Shown in pieces: positions 16,760 through 25,790 of a stretch of 64,000 nt of DNA. The first letter of the stretch is position 1. The number at the start of each line of letters is the position of its first letter. Position numbers and translations under genes: made by a program. The DNA comes from Cupriavidus campinensis (GTDB lineage: Bacteria > Pseudomonadota > Gammaproteobacteria > Burkholderiales > Burkholderiaceae): NCBI RefSeq assembly GCF_905397395.1, contig NZ_CAJPVH010000020.1, forward strand, positions 29,999-93,998. The letters run 5' to 3'. Under the pieces are notes generated by a model, which saw nothing but the letters and a program-made list of their open reading frames with translations, was not told the origin of the DNA and did not search any database.

Positions 16760-19279
16760 ATGGCGCAGCGGACGGAATACCGGGCGGACGATGGCGGTGC
16801 CCTGGCGGCGGGGAGGCAGTCTTACTTCCTCGACGTGCCCGGCGCCGAACATGCCGCCGCGCTGTCGGTGGTGTCCTTCACCGCCAAGGAATGGCTTGGC
16901 GACACCTACGTCGTCACGGTGCAGTTCACGCACCCGCTGGAACTCCCGCGCGCCGACTATCTCGGCAAGGCCGCCACCTTCCGGATCGACCACGGCAATT
17001 CCGTCGATGGCGTCGATGGTGCCGATGGTGCCGATGGTGCCGATGGCGCCGATGGGGCCGAACCCCGCAAGTTTGCCGGCTGCATCACCCGGCTCAGCCG
17101 GCTCCAGCGCTCCCGCGACCTGTTCACCTACGAGGCCGTGGTGGAACCGCTCGCTGCGCGGCTGAAGCTCACGCAGGCCAGCCGCATCTACCAGCACCAG
17201 ACTGCGCCGCAGATCATCGAGGCCATCCTGCGCCGGCACGGCCTGCAGGGGCATCAGTTCACCTTCCGGCTGCGCCGCAAGTATCCGCAGCATGCGTTCC
17301 GCTTCCAGTACCAGATGTCCGACTGGGCCTACATCCGCCTGCTGATGGAGCAGGAGGGGCTGTACAGCTACTTCGTGCCCGGCAAGTTTGGCGAGATGCT
17401 GGTGTTCGGGGACGACATCGACCACTACCTCTACCAGCCGGAACTGCGCGTGCCGTACCGGGAGACCGCCGGGCTGGAGGCGGGCGTGGAGGCGGTGCTC
17501 GCGCTGCAATCCCATGCGCAGACCGTGGCGGCGTCATTTCGCGTGGCGGACTACCACCCGGGCAGTGCGTGGGAGCGCTTCACGGGTGAGGCGAATGTCG
17601 CGCGCAAGGAGGCCACAACCTACGGGGAGTCCTATGTCTTCGGCACCCATCACCTGGACTTCGCGGGCGGCAAGTGGGAGGCGCAGCTGCGCCATGAAGC
17701 GGCAATGGCCGGCCAACTGGTGTTCTCGGGCGAGAGCAACGTGCTGGACCTGCGCCCGGCGCGCATCCTGCGCATGGACCTGGCGCTGGCCGAGGCACCG
17801 AACGGGCAGGTCATCACCGAGGTCATCCACACCGGCGCGCGCGATGCCGCCTATCGCAACACCTTCAAGGCCATCCCTTCGGACCGGCGCTTCCGGCTGC
17901 CGCTGGCCGAAGACCGATGGCCGAGGATCCAGGGCACGCTGTCTGCCCGCGTGACCTCGCCGGGCCAGTACAAGTACGCCTACCTGACGCAGCAGGGGCA
18001 CTACACGGTCCGCTTCGACCTCGATTTCGACACCTGGCCGAATGGCGGCGAAAGCGTGCCGCTGGCGCTGGCCAAGCCGTTCGCGGGGGCGAGGCAGACC
18101 GGCTTCCACTTCCCGCTCGTCGATGGCACTTACGTGGACGTGGCCTTCCGCGACGGCAATCCGAACAAGCCGTACATCGCCCACGTGCAGCACAACAGCC
18201 AGCACGAAGACCTGATCACGAACCGGGACCGCTGGCTGTCGCGCAACGTGATCCGCACCCAGAGCAACAACAAGCTGCGCTTCGAGGACTGGGAGGGGCA
18301 GGAGGGCGTCAAGCTCTCCACCGACTTTGCGCGCAAGTCGCAGCTGAACCTCGGCTATCTGGTCGACGACAAGCGGCAGAAGCGTGGCGAGGGCTTCGAG
18401 CTGCGCACGTCCGGATGGGGCGCCGTCCGGGGCGGCAAGGGCCTGTTCCTGTCGGCCGATGACCAGCCCGCCGCGAGAGGCCCGCAACTCGGCATGGACG
18501 CGGCCCGGGGTTTGCTCCAGCAGGCGCTCCAGCAGACCGAGGCGCTGGCCTCCGCCGCGCAGGCCGCGCAGGCGGTGGCGGCGGACTACGGCCGCCAGAA
18601 GGCGCTGCTCGACAACACCCTCGACACCCTCAAGCAAGCCGGCCTGCTGGCCAGCGCGCCGGCCGGCATGGCGCTGGCGTCTGGCGGCGACCTGCAACTG
18701 AGCGCGAGCCAGAACCTGATCGGCACATCGGGCGGCCACGCGGACTTCAGCGCGCTGAAGCGCTTCACCGTCGCCGCCGGCGAACTGGTGTCGGTCTTCG
18801 CGCAGAAGCTCGGCATCAAGCTGTTCGCCGCAAGGGGACCCATCGACATCCAGGCGCAGAGCGACGACATGCGCCTGCTGGCCGACCAGAACGTGACCAT
18901 CAGCAGCGCCCACGGCAGGGTGGTCATCGAGGCCGAAAAGGAACTGCTGCTGAAGTGCGGCGGCTCCTACCTGCGCCTGTCGCTCACGGGTATCGAGGAC
19001 GGCACGCGTGGCGACCGGATCATCCGGTCGGCCTCCTACACGCTCGATAGAAAACAGTCGCTCTCGCAGGCGATGAATACGTGGAAGCACACGGAGTTCG
19101 ACGAAGCGTTCACGGTCCGGTGGCCGTTCGACGACGAACCCGCCAGCCATGAGTCGTATGCCGTGGTCCGCGACGACGGCAGCCGCATTCGCGGCAAGGT
19201 GGATGCGGAAGGCAGGACATCGCTGCAGAAGAGCCTGTTCGCCGAGAGCGTGGAACTGCTTTGCCCATTGAAATCCTGA
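16760..19279 (+). CDS. vgrG: Type VI secretion spike protein VgrG with DUF2345 and C-terminal extension
   Basis: An 839-residue VgrG from the ATG preceded by GGGGAGGGAAG; ATG and GTG codons 7 and 3 codons upstream are alternatives. The N-terminal gp27-like part contains YRIYQHQTAPQIIEAILRRHG-type sequence and EQEGLYSYF; the gp5-like OB region and needle follow (residues about 380-560, including NPNKPYIAHVQHNSQHEDLITNRDRWLSR). A DUF2345 region covers about 600-750 (SGGDLQLSASQNLI, AQKLGIKLFAARGPIDIQAQSD). The last ~95 residues are an extra beta-rich domain ending ESYAVVRDDGSRIRGKVDAEGRTSL, reminiscent of transthyretin-like adaptors. Unusual is a run of Gly-Ala-Asp triplets at residues 82-100. 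Directly followed by a lipase effector gene, so this VgrG probably carries that lipase. Confidence 0.94.
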   Translation: MAQRTEYRADDGGALAAGRQSYFLDVPGAEHAAALSVVSFTAKEWLGDTYVVTVQFTHPLELPRADYLGKAATFRIDHGNSVDGVDGADGADGADGADGAEPRKFAGCITRLSRLQRSRDLFTYEAVVEPLAARLKLTQASRIYQHQTAPQIIEAILRRHGLQGHQFTFRLRRKYPQHAFRFQYQMSDWAYIRLLMEQEGLYSYFVPGKFGEMLVFGDDIDHYLYQPELRVPYRETAGLEAGVEAVLALQSHAQTVAASFRVADYHPGSAWERFTGEANVARKEATTYGESYVFGTHHLDFAGGKWEAQLRHEAAMAGQLVFSGESNVLDLRPARILRMDLALAEAPNGQVITEVIHTGARDAAYRNTFKAIPSDRRFRLPLAEDRWPRIQGTLSARVTSPGQYKYAYLTQQGHYTVRFDLDFDTWPNGGESVPLALAKPFAGARQTGFHFPLVDGTYVDVAFRDGNPNKPYIAHVQHNSQHEDLITNRDRWLSRNVIRTQSNNKLRFEDWEGQEGVKLSTDFARKSQLNLGYLVDDKRQKRGEGFELRTSGWGAVRGGKGLFLSADDQPAARGPQLGMDAARGLLQQALQQTEALASAAQAAQAVAADYGRQKALLDNTLDTLKQAGLLASAPAGMALASGGDLQLSASQNLIGTSGGHADFSALKRFTVAAGELVSVFAQKLGIKLFAARGPIDIQAQSDDMRLLADQNVTISSAHGRVVIEAEKELLLKCGGSYLRLSLTGIEDGTRGDRIIRSASYTLDRKQSLSQAMNTWKHTEFDEAFTVRWPFDDEPASHESYAVVRDDGSRIRGKVDAEGRTSLQKSLFAESVELLCPLKS
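17006..17059 (+). repeat. In-frame 9-bp tandem repeat inside vgrG
   Basis: Six consecutive units of the GATGGTGCC type (variants GATGGCGTC, GATGGCGCC, GATGGGGCC) encode a collagen-like Gly-Ala/Val-Asp run. The central three units are identical. Length can change in steps of three residues without frameshift. Confidence 0.92.
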
Positions 19280-19290
19280 GGACGACAACC

Positions 19291-20877
19291 TTGTCAGCGA
19301 GAGAACGCATTATCCCGCCCGAAATCCAGCCGGACGGCTCGGTCCGCTATCGCTCTGTCATGACGCCGCCGGACGACAGCGTCGCGGTCTGTTATCTGGT
19401 GTCACGCCGGATGATCCCGGTGGTATTCGTGCCGGGCGTGATGGGGTCGAATCTGCTTGGCCTCCGGCCCCGCAGGCGGTTCAACGGCAACATTGAATTG
19501 ACGAAGGAGCCAGTGTGGCTGCTCGACAGCATGGCCGATGCGGCGACCTGGATTCCCGTTGGCGCCGAGTTCCGGAAGATCATGCTGGACCCGGGAACGA
19601 CTTCCGTCTATGGCGGCGGAAAGCTGCCTGCCGGGACGTCGCTGACAGAAGACGAGATGAGACGCCGTGGCTGGGGAGAGGTCGCCCACATCAGCTACGG
19701 CGGGTTTCTGGCCTGGCTGGAGAACGCCCTCAACGACACCCACGATTTCCTGACAGGCGTGCGTTCGCAGTTGATGGAGCCGAGCACCGTGCAACGCGTG
19801 GGCGTGGAGCCGCTGACCCGCGCGGAGGTGGCGCTGTCCTACAAGTACCGGTACCCGGTGCATGCCGTCGGCTACAACTGGCTGCAGTCGAACCGCGCAT
19901 CGGCGGAGCACCTGAAGGCGCGCGTCGAGACGTTCATGGCGTACTACCGGAAGCAGGGATTCATGTGCGACCGGGTGATCCTCGTCACGCATTCCATGGG
20001 CGGGCTGGTGTCACGCTGCTACACCGAAGTGCTGGGCGGGCGAGACAGGGTGCTGGGCGTCGTGCATGGCGTCATGCCGGCTACCGGCGCGCCAGCCGCC
20101 TACAAGCGCGTCAAGGCGGGAACGGAAAAACCGGCTGGCTGGGCACTGGGCTGCGATGCGGAGGAAATGACTGCGGTCTTCGCACAGTCACCGGGCCCGC
20201 TGCAACTGCTGCCGACGCCGGAGTACGGCATGCGTTGGCTGAAGTTCCGGGACGGGGACAAGGTGATCGGCTTGCCGAACACGGATCCGTATGACGAGAT
20301 CTATATCAAGCGTGGAAAGTGGTGGTGCCTCTGCGATGACAAGTTGATCAATCCGGCGGACAAGAAGAAGGAGACCCTCGAGCGCGACTGGAAGACATAT
20401 GAGTCGATGGTCAAGGACGACGTCAGGCCGTTTCATCAGGCAATCTCCGGTCGATACCATCCGAACTCGTACGCCTTCTTCGGCGACGATGCCAATCACA
20501 AGAGCTGGGGCGAGGTGACATGGCAGCGACGCCATCAGGCAGGCCTCGGGCCCGCAAGAGGCTTGCCGGTCGATGACCCGCTGGAGGGCAAGGTAGTGGC
20601 GAACAAGGGCACCGGGGAGATCGCCGTCCACACCCGACGCGGTGAAAACACCGTTCGTACGGTCTTCCAGATCCAACCCGCAGCAGAAAGCGGTGACGGT
20701 ACGGTCCCGCTCCGCTCGGGTGCCGCGCCAAAAGGAAAGACAAAGGTCTGCCTTGCCTATCGTGGCATCGACCACGAAGGCGCCTTCAAGGCGCTACCCA
20801 TCCAACTCTTTACGCTTTGGTCGATCGTGAAGATCACCGACGCCGTCAAGCTCACCTCCATGGCGTACAGCAAATGA
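19291..20877 (+). CDS. T6SS phospholipase/lipase effector, Tle4-like (PGAP1/LCAT-type), copy A
   Basis: A 528-residue alpha/beta hydrolase. The TTG start, 12 bases after the vgrG stop and 6 bases after a GAGGACG site, aligns exactly with the ATG of the second copy. Motifs: VVFVPGVMGSNL near the N-terminus, nucleophile elbow THSMGGL with Ser235, GDGTVP with Asp469, and His495 in YRGIDHEG; this Ser-Asp-His order and the GDGTVP box are those of LCAT/PGAP1-like lipases such as Tle4. Repeated phrases with copy B include YKYRYPVHAVGYNWLQSN and GPLQLLPTPEYG. No signal peptide, as expected for a VgrG-loaded effector attacking phospholipids in the target periplasm. Its stop overlaps the next immunity gene (ATGA). 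Assignment to Tle4 rather than another Tle class is by motif and immunity partner. Confidence 0.85.
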   Translation: MSARERIIPPEIQPDGSVRYRSVMTPPDDSVAVCYLVSRRMIPVVFVPGVMGSNLLGLRPRRRFNGNIELTKEPVWLLDSMADAATWIPVGAEFRKIMLDPGTTSVYGGGKLPAGTSLTEDEMRRRGWGEVAHISYGGFLAWLENALNDTHDFLTGVRSQLMEPSTVQRVGVEPLTRAEVALSYKYRYPVHAVGYNWLQSNRASAEHLKARVETFMAYYRKQGFMCDRVILVTHSMGGLVSRCYTEVLGGRDRVLGVVHGVMPATGAPAAYKRVKAGTEKPAGWALGCDAEEMTAVFAQSPGPLQLLPTPEYGMRWLKFRDGDKVIGLPNTDPYDEIYIKRGKWWCLCDDKLINPADKKKETLERDWKTYESMVKDDVRPFHQAISGRYHPNSYAFFGDDANHKSWGEVTWQRRHQAGLGPARGLPVDDPLEGKVVANKGTGEIAVHTRRGENTVRTVFQIQPAAESGDGTVPLRSGAAPKGKTKVCLAYRGIDHEGAFKALPIQLFTLWSIVKITDAVKLTSMAYSK

Positions 20878-21941
20878 AGTTCAGCCGTAGATGCTTTACC
20901 GCCGGCCTTTGCCTGACGCTTGCAGGCTGCGATTTCTCTCCGAAAATGACCGAGCAAGAACAACAAGCCATCCAGGCACTGACTACCCGGCTCGTCCCGC
21001 AATGCGTGGGGCGCTATCTCATCGATATGCCGGCGCAAGTTGAATTGAGCGGCATGGTGAAGATTGAAGGTGCCATCGTCGAGACGATGGCCATGTCGCT
21101 GGACGAGTTCCGCAAAGCGATGGCGGCGCGGGAGACCGAACTCACCAAGACGCGGAGTATCGACGCCCATCCGTTCCTGTACGTGAACGCGCCGGCTTGG
21201 GATGAGCATTCACGCTACTTCCTGCATCGCGGCTCGATCGGCGACGATCCGGGTAATCGGATACTGGAAGGGTATCGCTGGGAGAACGGTGTCCTGATCA
21301 GTATCCGACTTCGCTCGTCGGACTACACAAAGCCAGATCAGACCAGGGATCCGCTCGTACGGCAGATGGCGGTCAAAAACGACGTGCCCCGCGCCGCCAC
21401 GCAGGTGTTCGAAATGCTCACCAGCTTCCGCGGCCGGCCGGATGGCGCGATACCCACAGAGCCCGGTCTCTGCGTTCCCGGCGGGATTCTCCTGGGCAAG
21501 TCGAAGGATGACGAGCAGGTCGACGTCGATTTCAATTTGCCGGCCTATCCCGACGTCTACTTCAACGTATTCACCCATTCCAGCCTTCAGGAGAAGACCT
21601 CCTTGCTGTGGCGGGGCGGCCCGATTGCCGCTGCGCAACGCGTGCTCGATGACGGGAAGACGTTACGCAGGGGCACGGTGGATCTGCCCGGTGGCCGGGG
21701 CGAGGAGATGGTTATTGCGGGGCCGATGATCGTGACGAACGTGCAGGGGCAGGCGTTCCGGCTGGAGAGCAACGCCACGACCGGCAGCCCGGAGACACCG
21801 TTCGTCGCCGTCAAGCTGAGCAACGGCGGCCCCACGGGCCTGGAAGAACCGTTGAAGAAGGCCTCGCTGACGGAGGCGCAGGCACTGGCCCTATGGGACG
21901 CCGTGTCCCGCACCCTGCGGCCCAGACCCGGTGCTCTCTGA
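20874..21941 (+). CDS. Tli4-like T6SS immunity lipoprotein A
   Basis: A 355-residue lipoprotein whose ATG overlaps the TGA of lipase copy A. The signal MKFSRRCFTAGLCLTLAGC ends in a lipobox (LAGC), placing the protein in the periplasm where a phospholipase would arrive. The mature part shares a full-length pattern with the four later paralogues: LVPQCVGRYLIDMPA, DAHPFLYVNAPAWDEHSRYF, LEGYRWENGV, SFRGRPDGAIPTEPGLC and the C-terminal SLTEAQALALWDAVSRTLRPRP. This two-part layout is that of Tli4-type immunity proteins. It is expected to bind and block the cognate lipase; cognate pairing is inferred from the translational overlap. Confidence 0.82.
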   Translation: MKFSRRCFTAGLCLTLAGCDFSPKMTEQEQQAIQALTTRLVPQCVGRYLIDMPAQVELSGMVKIEGAIVETMAMSLDEFRKAMAARETELTKTRSIDAHPFLYVNAPAWDEHSRYFLHRGSIGDDPGNRILEGYRWENGVLISIRLRSSDYTKPDQTRDPLVRQMAVKNDVPRAATQVFEMLTSFRGRPDGAIPTEPGLCVPGGILLGKSKDDEQVDVDFNLPAYPDVYFNVFTHSSLQEKTSLLWRGGPIAAAQRVLDDGKTLRRGTVDLPGGRGEEMVIAGPMIVTNVQGQAFRLESNATTGSPETPFVAVKLSNGGPTGLEEPLKKASLTEAQALALWDAVSRTLRPRPGAL

Positions 21942-21982
21942 GAAGCCGGCGATGGTCAACGTCAAACAACAACGGTGATGTC

Positions 21983-23530
21983 ATGGAAGTCACGCAACGC
22001 ATTATCCCGCCCGAGATTCAGGAAGACGGCTCCGTGCGGTATCGATCCGTCATGTCGAAGGGAAAGACCGAGGCGATTTGCTACCTGGTGTCGCGGCGGG
22101 TCATACCGGTGGTGTTCGTGCCGGGGGTGATGGGGTCGAATTTGGCTGATAAGGATGAACAAGACAATCCAGTTTGGCTTCTGGATAGCGTGCTTACCGT
22201 GATTGGTTGGATGGATGAGAGTGCGGAAGAACGAAAGACGATTCTAGATCCAAATGAGACGATCGTGTATGGAAAAGGGAAGCTTCCGACTGGAAGCACG
22301 CTTTCCACAGAGGAAATGCAGCGGAGAGGCTGGGGCGAAGTCGCATATATGAGCTACGGGGAGTTCCTCGCTTGGCTTGAGGAGGCGCTCAACGATACGC
22401 ATCAATGGCAGACCGGCATACGTTCGACGTTGCTGGATGAAGTGAAGGCGCGCGAGATCGGCGTGGCAGCGCTCACGCGTGAGGAAGCCGCGTTGTCCTA
22501 CAAATACCGCTATCCCGTCCATGCCGTGGGGTACAACTGGCTGCAGTCCAACGAAGATTCGGCAAAGCGCCTGGGGGCCAGAGTCAATGCCTTCATGGCC
22601 TTCTACCGGAGCAAGGGATTCATGTGCGACCGCGCCATCCTCGTCACGCATTCGATGGGGGGGCTTGTCGGGCGCTACTTCACTGAATCGATGGGCGGCA
22701 ACGAAGTCATCCTTGGGGTAGTGAATGGGGTCATGCCGGCTACCGGTGCGGCGGTCGCCTACAAGCGCGTGAAAGCCGGTACAGAAGGCTCGGCGGGCAC
22801 CGTTATCGGTAGGAAGGCTGCAGAAGTGACGGCGGTTTTCGCTCAGGCTCCCGGACCCCTGCAATTGCTGCCGACGCCCGAGTACGGCACGCATTGGTTG
22901 AAGATCCGTGATGGCAACCGCATGGTCTCGCTTCCACGATCCGATCCCTATAACGAGATCTACACCGTGCGGGGCAAGTGGTGGGCGCTATGCGATGAAA
23001 ATCTGATCAATCCGCTTGATAAGTACAAAAAGACCGTCGACAAGGACTGGCAACGGTACGTGCAAACCGTTCAGAAGCTAGTCCGCCCATTCCATCGTGC
23101 CATCGCGAACCGATATCACCCGAATACGTATGCGTTCTACGGCGACGATACCGCACACAAGACCTGGGGAGAGGTCACATGGCGGCGGCGGCATGCTGCG
23201 CCGCGCTTCGGGCCGCGCGCCATTGACGACCTTGCCGAGGGAACGGTTACGGGTGACACAGGCGTGGGAAGCATCTCGATCCTCACGCGCAGTGCCGGAA
23301 ACCCATTGCGCGTCGCCTTCGACCTGAACGGCGCGGACGAAGATGGCGACGGCACCGTCCCGCGCCGGTCCGGCGCAGCGCCACGGGAGAAAGCAAAGGT
23401 CTGCCTGGCTTACCGAGGGATCGAGCATGAAGCCGCGTACAAGGTCTTGCCACTCCAGCTATTCACCGTATGGTCGATCGTCAAGATCACGGATGCCGTG
23501 AAACAAACTTCAATGGCCTATCGCAAATGA
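21983..23530 (+). CDS. T6SS phospholipase/lipase effector, Tle4-like, copy B
   Basis: A 515-residue paralogue of the lipase two genes upstream, starting at ATG (MEVTQRIIPPEIQ). The catalytic set is intact: Ser224 in THSMGGL, Asp456 in DGDGTVP and His482 in YRGIEHEA. The N-terminal strand (VVFVPGVMGSNL) and the fold core are strongly conserved with copy A, while the segment after the oxyanion-hole loop (about residues 50-100) and the region before GDGTVP differ and lack the 14-residue insertion seen in copy A. Codon use in the divergent part is clearly poorer in G+C than the surroundings. Its stop overlaps the next immunity gene by ATGA, just like copy A, so the two lipase-immunity units arose from a common module. 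Confidence 0.85.
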   Translation: MEVTQRIIPPEIQEDGSVRYRSVMSKGKTEAICYLVSRRVIPVVFVPGVMGSNLADKDEQDNPVWLLDSVLTVIGWMDESAEERKTILDPNETIVYGKGKLPTGSTLSTEEMQRRGWGEVAYMSYGEFLAWLEEALNDTHQWQTGIRSTLLDEVKAREIGVAALTREEAALSYKYRYPVHAVGYNWLQSNEDSAKRLGARVNAFMAFYRSKGFMCDRAILVTHSMGGLVGRYFTESMGGNEVILGVVNGVMPATGAAVAYKRVKAGTEGSAGTVIGRKAAEVTAVFAQAPGPLQLLPTPEYGTHWLKIRDGNRMVSLPRSDPYNEIYTVRGKWWALCDENLINPLDKYKKTVDKDWQRYVQTVQKLVRPFHRAIANRYHPNTYAFYGDDTAHKTWGEVTWRRRHAAPRFGPRAIDDLAEGTVTGDTGVGSISILTRSAGNPLRVAFDLNGADEDGDGTVPRRSGAAPREKAKVCLAYRGIEHEAAYKVLPLQLFTVWSIVKITDAVKQTSMAYRK

Positions 23531-24594
23531 AACGCTTCTCATCGCTACTTATCGTGATCTTTTCGCTTGCGCTACCGGCTTGTGGGAAGACCCCTCCATT
23601 GACGCCTCAGGAACAAAAGACCGTGAATGCCCTGACTTCCAATTTGACCCCGCGTTGTGTGGGACGCCATCTTATCGATTTGCCCGCCGGCGTGACGGTC
23701 AAAGGGTCCGCCACTGTGGAAAGCGCACGGCTCGAGACGAAGATCATGCCCCTCGATGCATTCAACGAGGAGATATCCGCGCGCGAAGCGGAACTCAAGG
23801 CGGTGAAGAGCATGGATGCGCATCCATTTCTTTATCTCAATGTGCCCGCGTGGGATGAGCACTCCCGCTACTTCATGCACCGGGGTTCGGAACACAGTCA
23901 CATCGCAATCCGGAAACTCGAAGGCTATCGTTGGGAGAATGGAGTTCGCGTCAAGGTCACGCTGGACGCGTCCGATTTCACCAGCCCCGATCTGGCGGAT
24001 AACCCGATCGTGCAGCGCATGGAAATCAAGAACAGTGTGCCGCGAAAGGCCAACCATGTCTTTGAACTGCTCACGAATTTTCGCGGCCGGGCCGATGACG
24101 AGATTCCAACGGAGCCTGGATTATGTCTCCCTCGCGGATACATCCGCGGCAAGGCGCGCGAGGAGGAACGCACAAAGTCGAGGTTCCGTCTTGCAAGCCA
24201 TGAGGATCTCGGTTTCACCATTCTGACGGACTCAAGTGTCGTTGAAAGGGACTCGCTTCTGCAGAGGCATCGTCAGATCGAGCAGGCGTTGTCGCAGGTC
24301 GAGGGCGGGCGAACGGTTCGTAAAGGAAAGGTCGCATTGACCGGCGTCGACGCAGAAGAATGGCTGTTGGAAGGCCCAAGACCCACCACGGAAGTGCACG
24401 GGCACCTCTTTGCGCTGGAGGGGAACGCGCTCGCGGACGATGTACTGACGCCTTTCGTGCGGCTCGAAATGGATACAGCGAATCCGCTTCCGGACTATCG
24501 TCCGCTCGGACGCGCATCGCTGACCGACGCCGAGGCCCTCGCGGTCTGGGACGCCATCTCCCGAACCCTGCGGCCCCGGCCGAATGCCTTCTGA
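23527..24594 (+). CDS. Tli4-like T6SS immunity lipoprotein B1
   Basis: A 355-residue lipoprotein translated from an ATG overlapping the stop of lipase copy B; by position it is the cognate immunity protein of that lipase. The signal MKRFSSLLIVIFSLALPAC has a lipobox (LPAC). Conserved blocks are LTPRCVGRHLIDLPAG, DAHPFLYLNVPAWDEHSRYFMHRGSE, LEGYRWENGVRVKVTL, FELLTNFRGR and SLTDAEALAVWDAISRTLRPRPNAF. It is much closer to the next two genes than to immunity A, and DNA just after the signal sequence and at the 3' end is almost identical to them. Reduced G+C compared with flanking genes suggests acquisition with its lipase. Confidence 0.82.
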   Translation: MKRFSSLLIVIFSLALPACGKTPPLTPQEQKTVNALTSNLTPRCVGRHLIDLPAGVTVKGSATVESARLETKIMPLDAFNEEISAREAELKAVKSMDAHPFLYLNVPAWDEHSRYFMHRGSEHSHIAIRKLEGYRWENGVRVKVTLDASDFTSPDLADNPIVQRMEIKNSVPRKANHVFELLTNFRGRADDEIPTEPGLCLPRGYIRGKAREEERTKSRFRLASHEDLGFTILTDSSVVERDSLLQRHRQIEQALSQVEGGRTVRKGKVALTGVDAEEWLLEGPRPTTEVHGHLFALEGNALADDVLTPFVRLEMDTANPLPDYRPLGRASLTDAEALAVWDAISRTLRPRPNAF

Positions 24595-25790
24595 GCGCGC
24601 CGCGATGATGAAACGATATGTGGTGATCAGCGCGATCCTGGGCGCATCGCTTGCGCTACCGGCTTGTGGGAAGACCCCTCCATTGACGCCTCAGGAACAA
24701 CAGACGGTGAATGCCCTGACTACCAACCTAATCCCGCGTTGTGTGGGACGCCATCTTATCGATTTGCCCGCCGGCGTGACGGTCAAAGGGTCCGCCACTG
24801 TGGAAGACGCACGAATCGAGACGAAGATCATGTCCCTTGATGCATTCAACAAGGAAATCTCCGCGCGGGAAGCGGAACTCAAGGCGGTGAAGAGCATGGA
24901 TGCGCATCCATTTCTCTATCTCAATCTGCCCGCGTGGGATGAGCACTCCCGCTACTTCATGCACCGGGGTTCGGAACGCAGCCACATCGCAAACCGGATT
25001 CTGGAGGGCTATCGTTGGGAGAATGGGGTTCGCGTCAAAGTCACGCTGGAGGCGTCAGATTTCAGCAGCCCCGATCAGGCGGATGACCCGATCGTGCAGC
25101 GTATGGAAGTCAAGAACGACGTCCGGCCAAAGGCCAACCATGTCTTTGAACTGCTCACGAATTTTCGCGCTCGCGCCGAGGACGAGATCCCAGCGGAGCC
25201 GGGGTTGTGTTTTCCTCGTGGCTTCATCCGCGGCAAGGCGCGCGGCGAGGAACGGTCAAAGTCGAGGTTCCGGCTGGCAAACCATCAGGACGTTCAATTC
25301 ACCATTCGGACGGATTCGCGTCTCGTTGAAAGGGATACGCTGCTGCAGCGGCATCGGCAGATCGAGGAGGCGTTGTCAAAGACTGATGGCGGACGAACGA
25401 TCCGAAGAGGAAAGGTCGTCTTGCGCGATGTGGACGCCGAGGAATCGCTGATGATGGGGCCAAGGCCGGTTACGGAAGTGCACGGGCACGTCTTTACGCT
25501 CGAAGGAAACGCACGCTCAGATGATGTTCTGGCACCGTTCGTACGACTCAATATGGAGACAGCGAACCCACTCCCAAGCGATGAAAAGCTCGAACGCGCA
25601 TCGCTGACCGACGCCGAAGCCCTCGCGGTCTGGGACGCCATCTCCCGAACCCTGCGGCCCCGGCCGAATGCCTTCTGAGCGCGCCGCGATGATGAAACGA
25701 TATGTGGTGATCAGCGCGATCCTGGGCGCATCGCTGGCGCTACCGGCTTGTGGGAAGACCCCTCCATTGGCGCCTCAGGAACAACAGACC
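24511..25790 (+). repeat. Pair of ~196-bp direct repeats spanning immunity gene junctions
   Basis: Bases 24511-24706 and 25595-25790 are almost identical, with only a handful of differences. Each covers the 3' end of one immunity gene, the junction, and the start plus signal peptide of the next. Further near-identical blocks inside the genes (for example near 24991 and 26075) keep the same 1,084-base offset, showing tandem duplication of one gene unit followed by divergence or exchange of internal segments. Confidence 0.85.
24605..25678 (+). CDS. Tli4-like T6SS immunity lipoprotein B2
   Basis: A 357-residue paralogue starting at the first of two adjacent ATG codons, 10 bases after the previous stop; an ATG seven codons earlier is in frame but overlaps that stop and has no ribosome site. 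The signal MMKRYVVISAILGASLALPAC ends in a lipobox. Body motifs match immunity B1 throughout, including AWDEHSRYFMHRGSERSHIANRILEGYRWENG. There is no lipase gene directly before it, so it is an orphan or accessory immunity gene, possibly giving cross-protection against variant lipases. Long stretches are near-identical to the following gene at a spacing of 1,084 bases. Confidence 0.8.
   Translation: MMKRYVVISAILGASLALPACGKTPPLTPQEQQTVNALTTNLIPRCVGRHLIDLPAGVTVKGSATVEDARIETKIMSLDAFNKEISAREAELKAVKSMDAHPFLYLNLPAWDEHSRYFMHRGSERSHIANRILEGYRWENGVRVKVTLEASDFSSPDQADDPIVQRMEVKNDVRPKANHVFELLTNFRARAEDEIPAEPGLCFPRGFIRGKARGEERSKSRFRLANHQDVQFTIRTDSRLVERDTLLQRHRQIEEALSKTDGGRTIRRGKVVLRDVDAEESLMMGPRPVTEVHGHVFTLEGNARSDDVLAPFVRLNMETANPLPSDEKLERASLTDAEALAVWDAISRTLRPRPNAF

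Noticed and set aside
19261..19290. Earlier TTG start of lipase A overlapping vgrG
   Set aside because: Alignment with lipase B, which starts at a clear ATG, places the start at the TTG at 19291 with its own GAGGA site.
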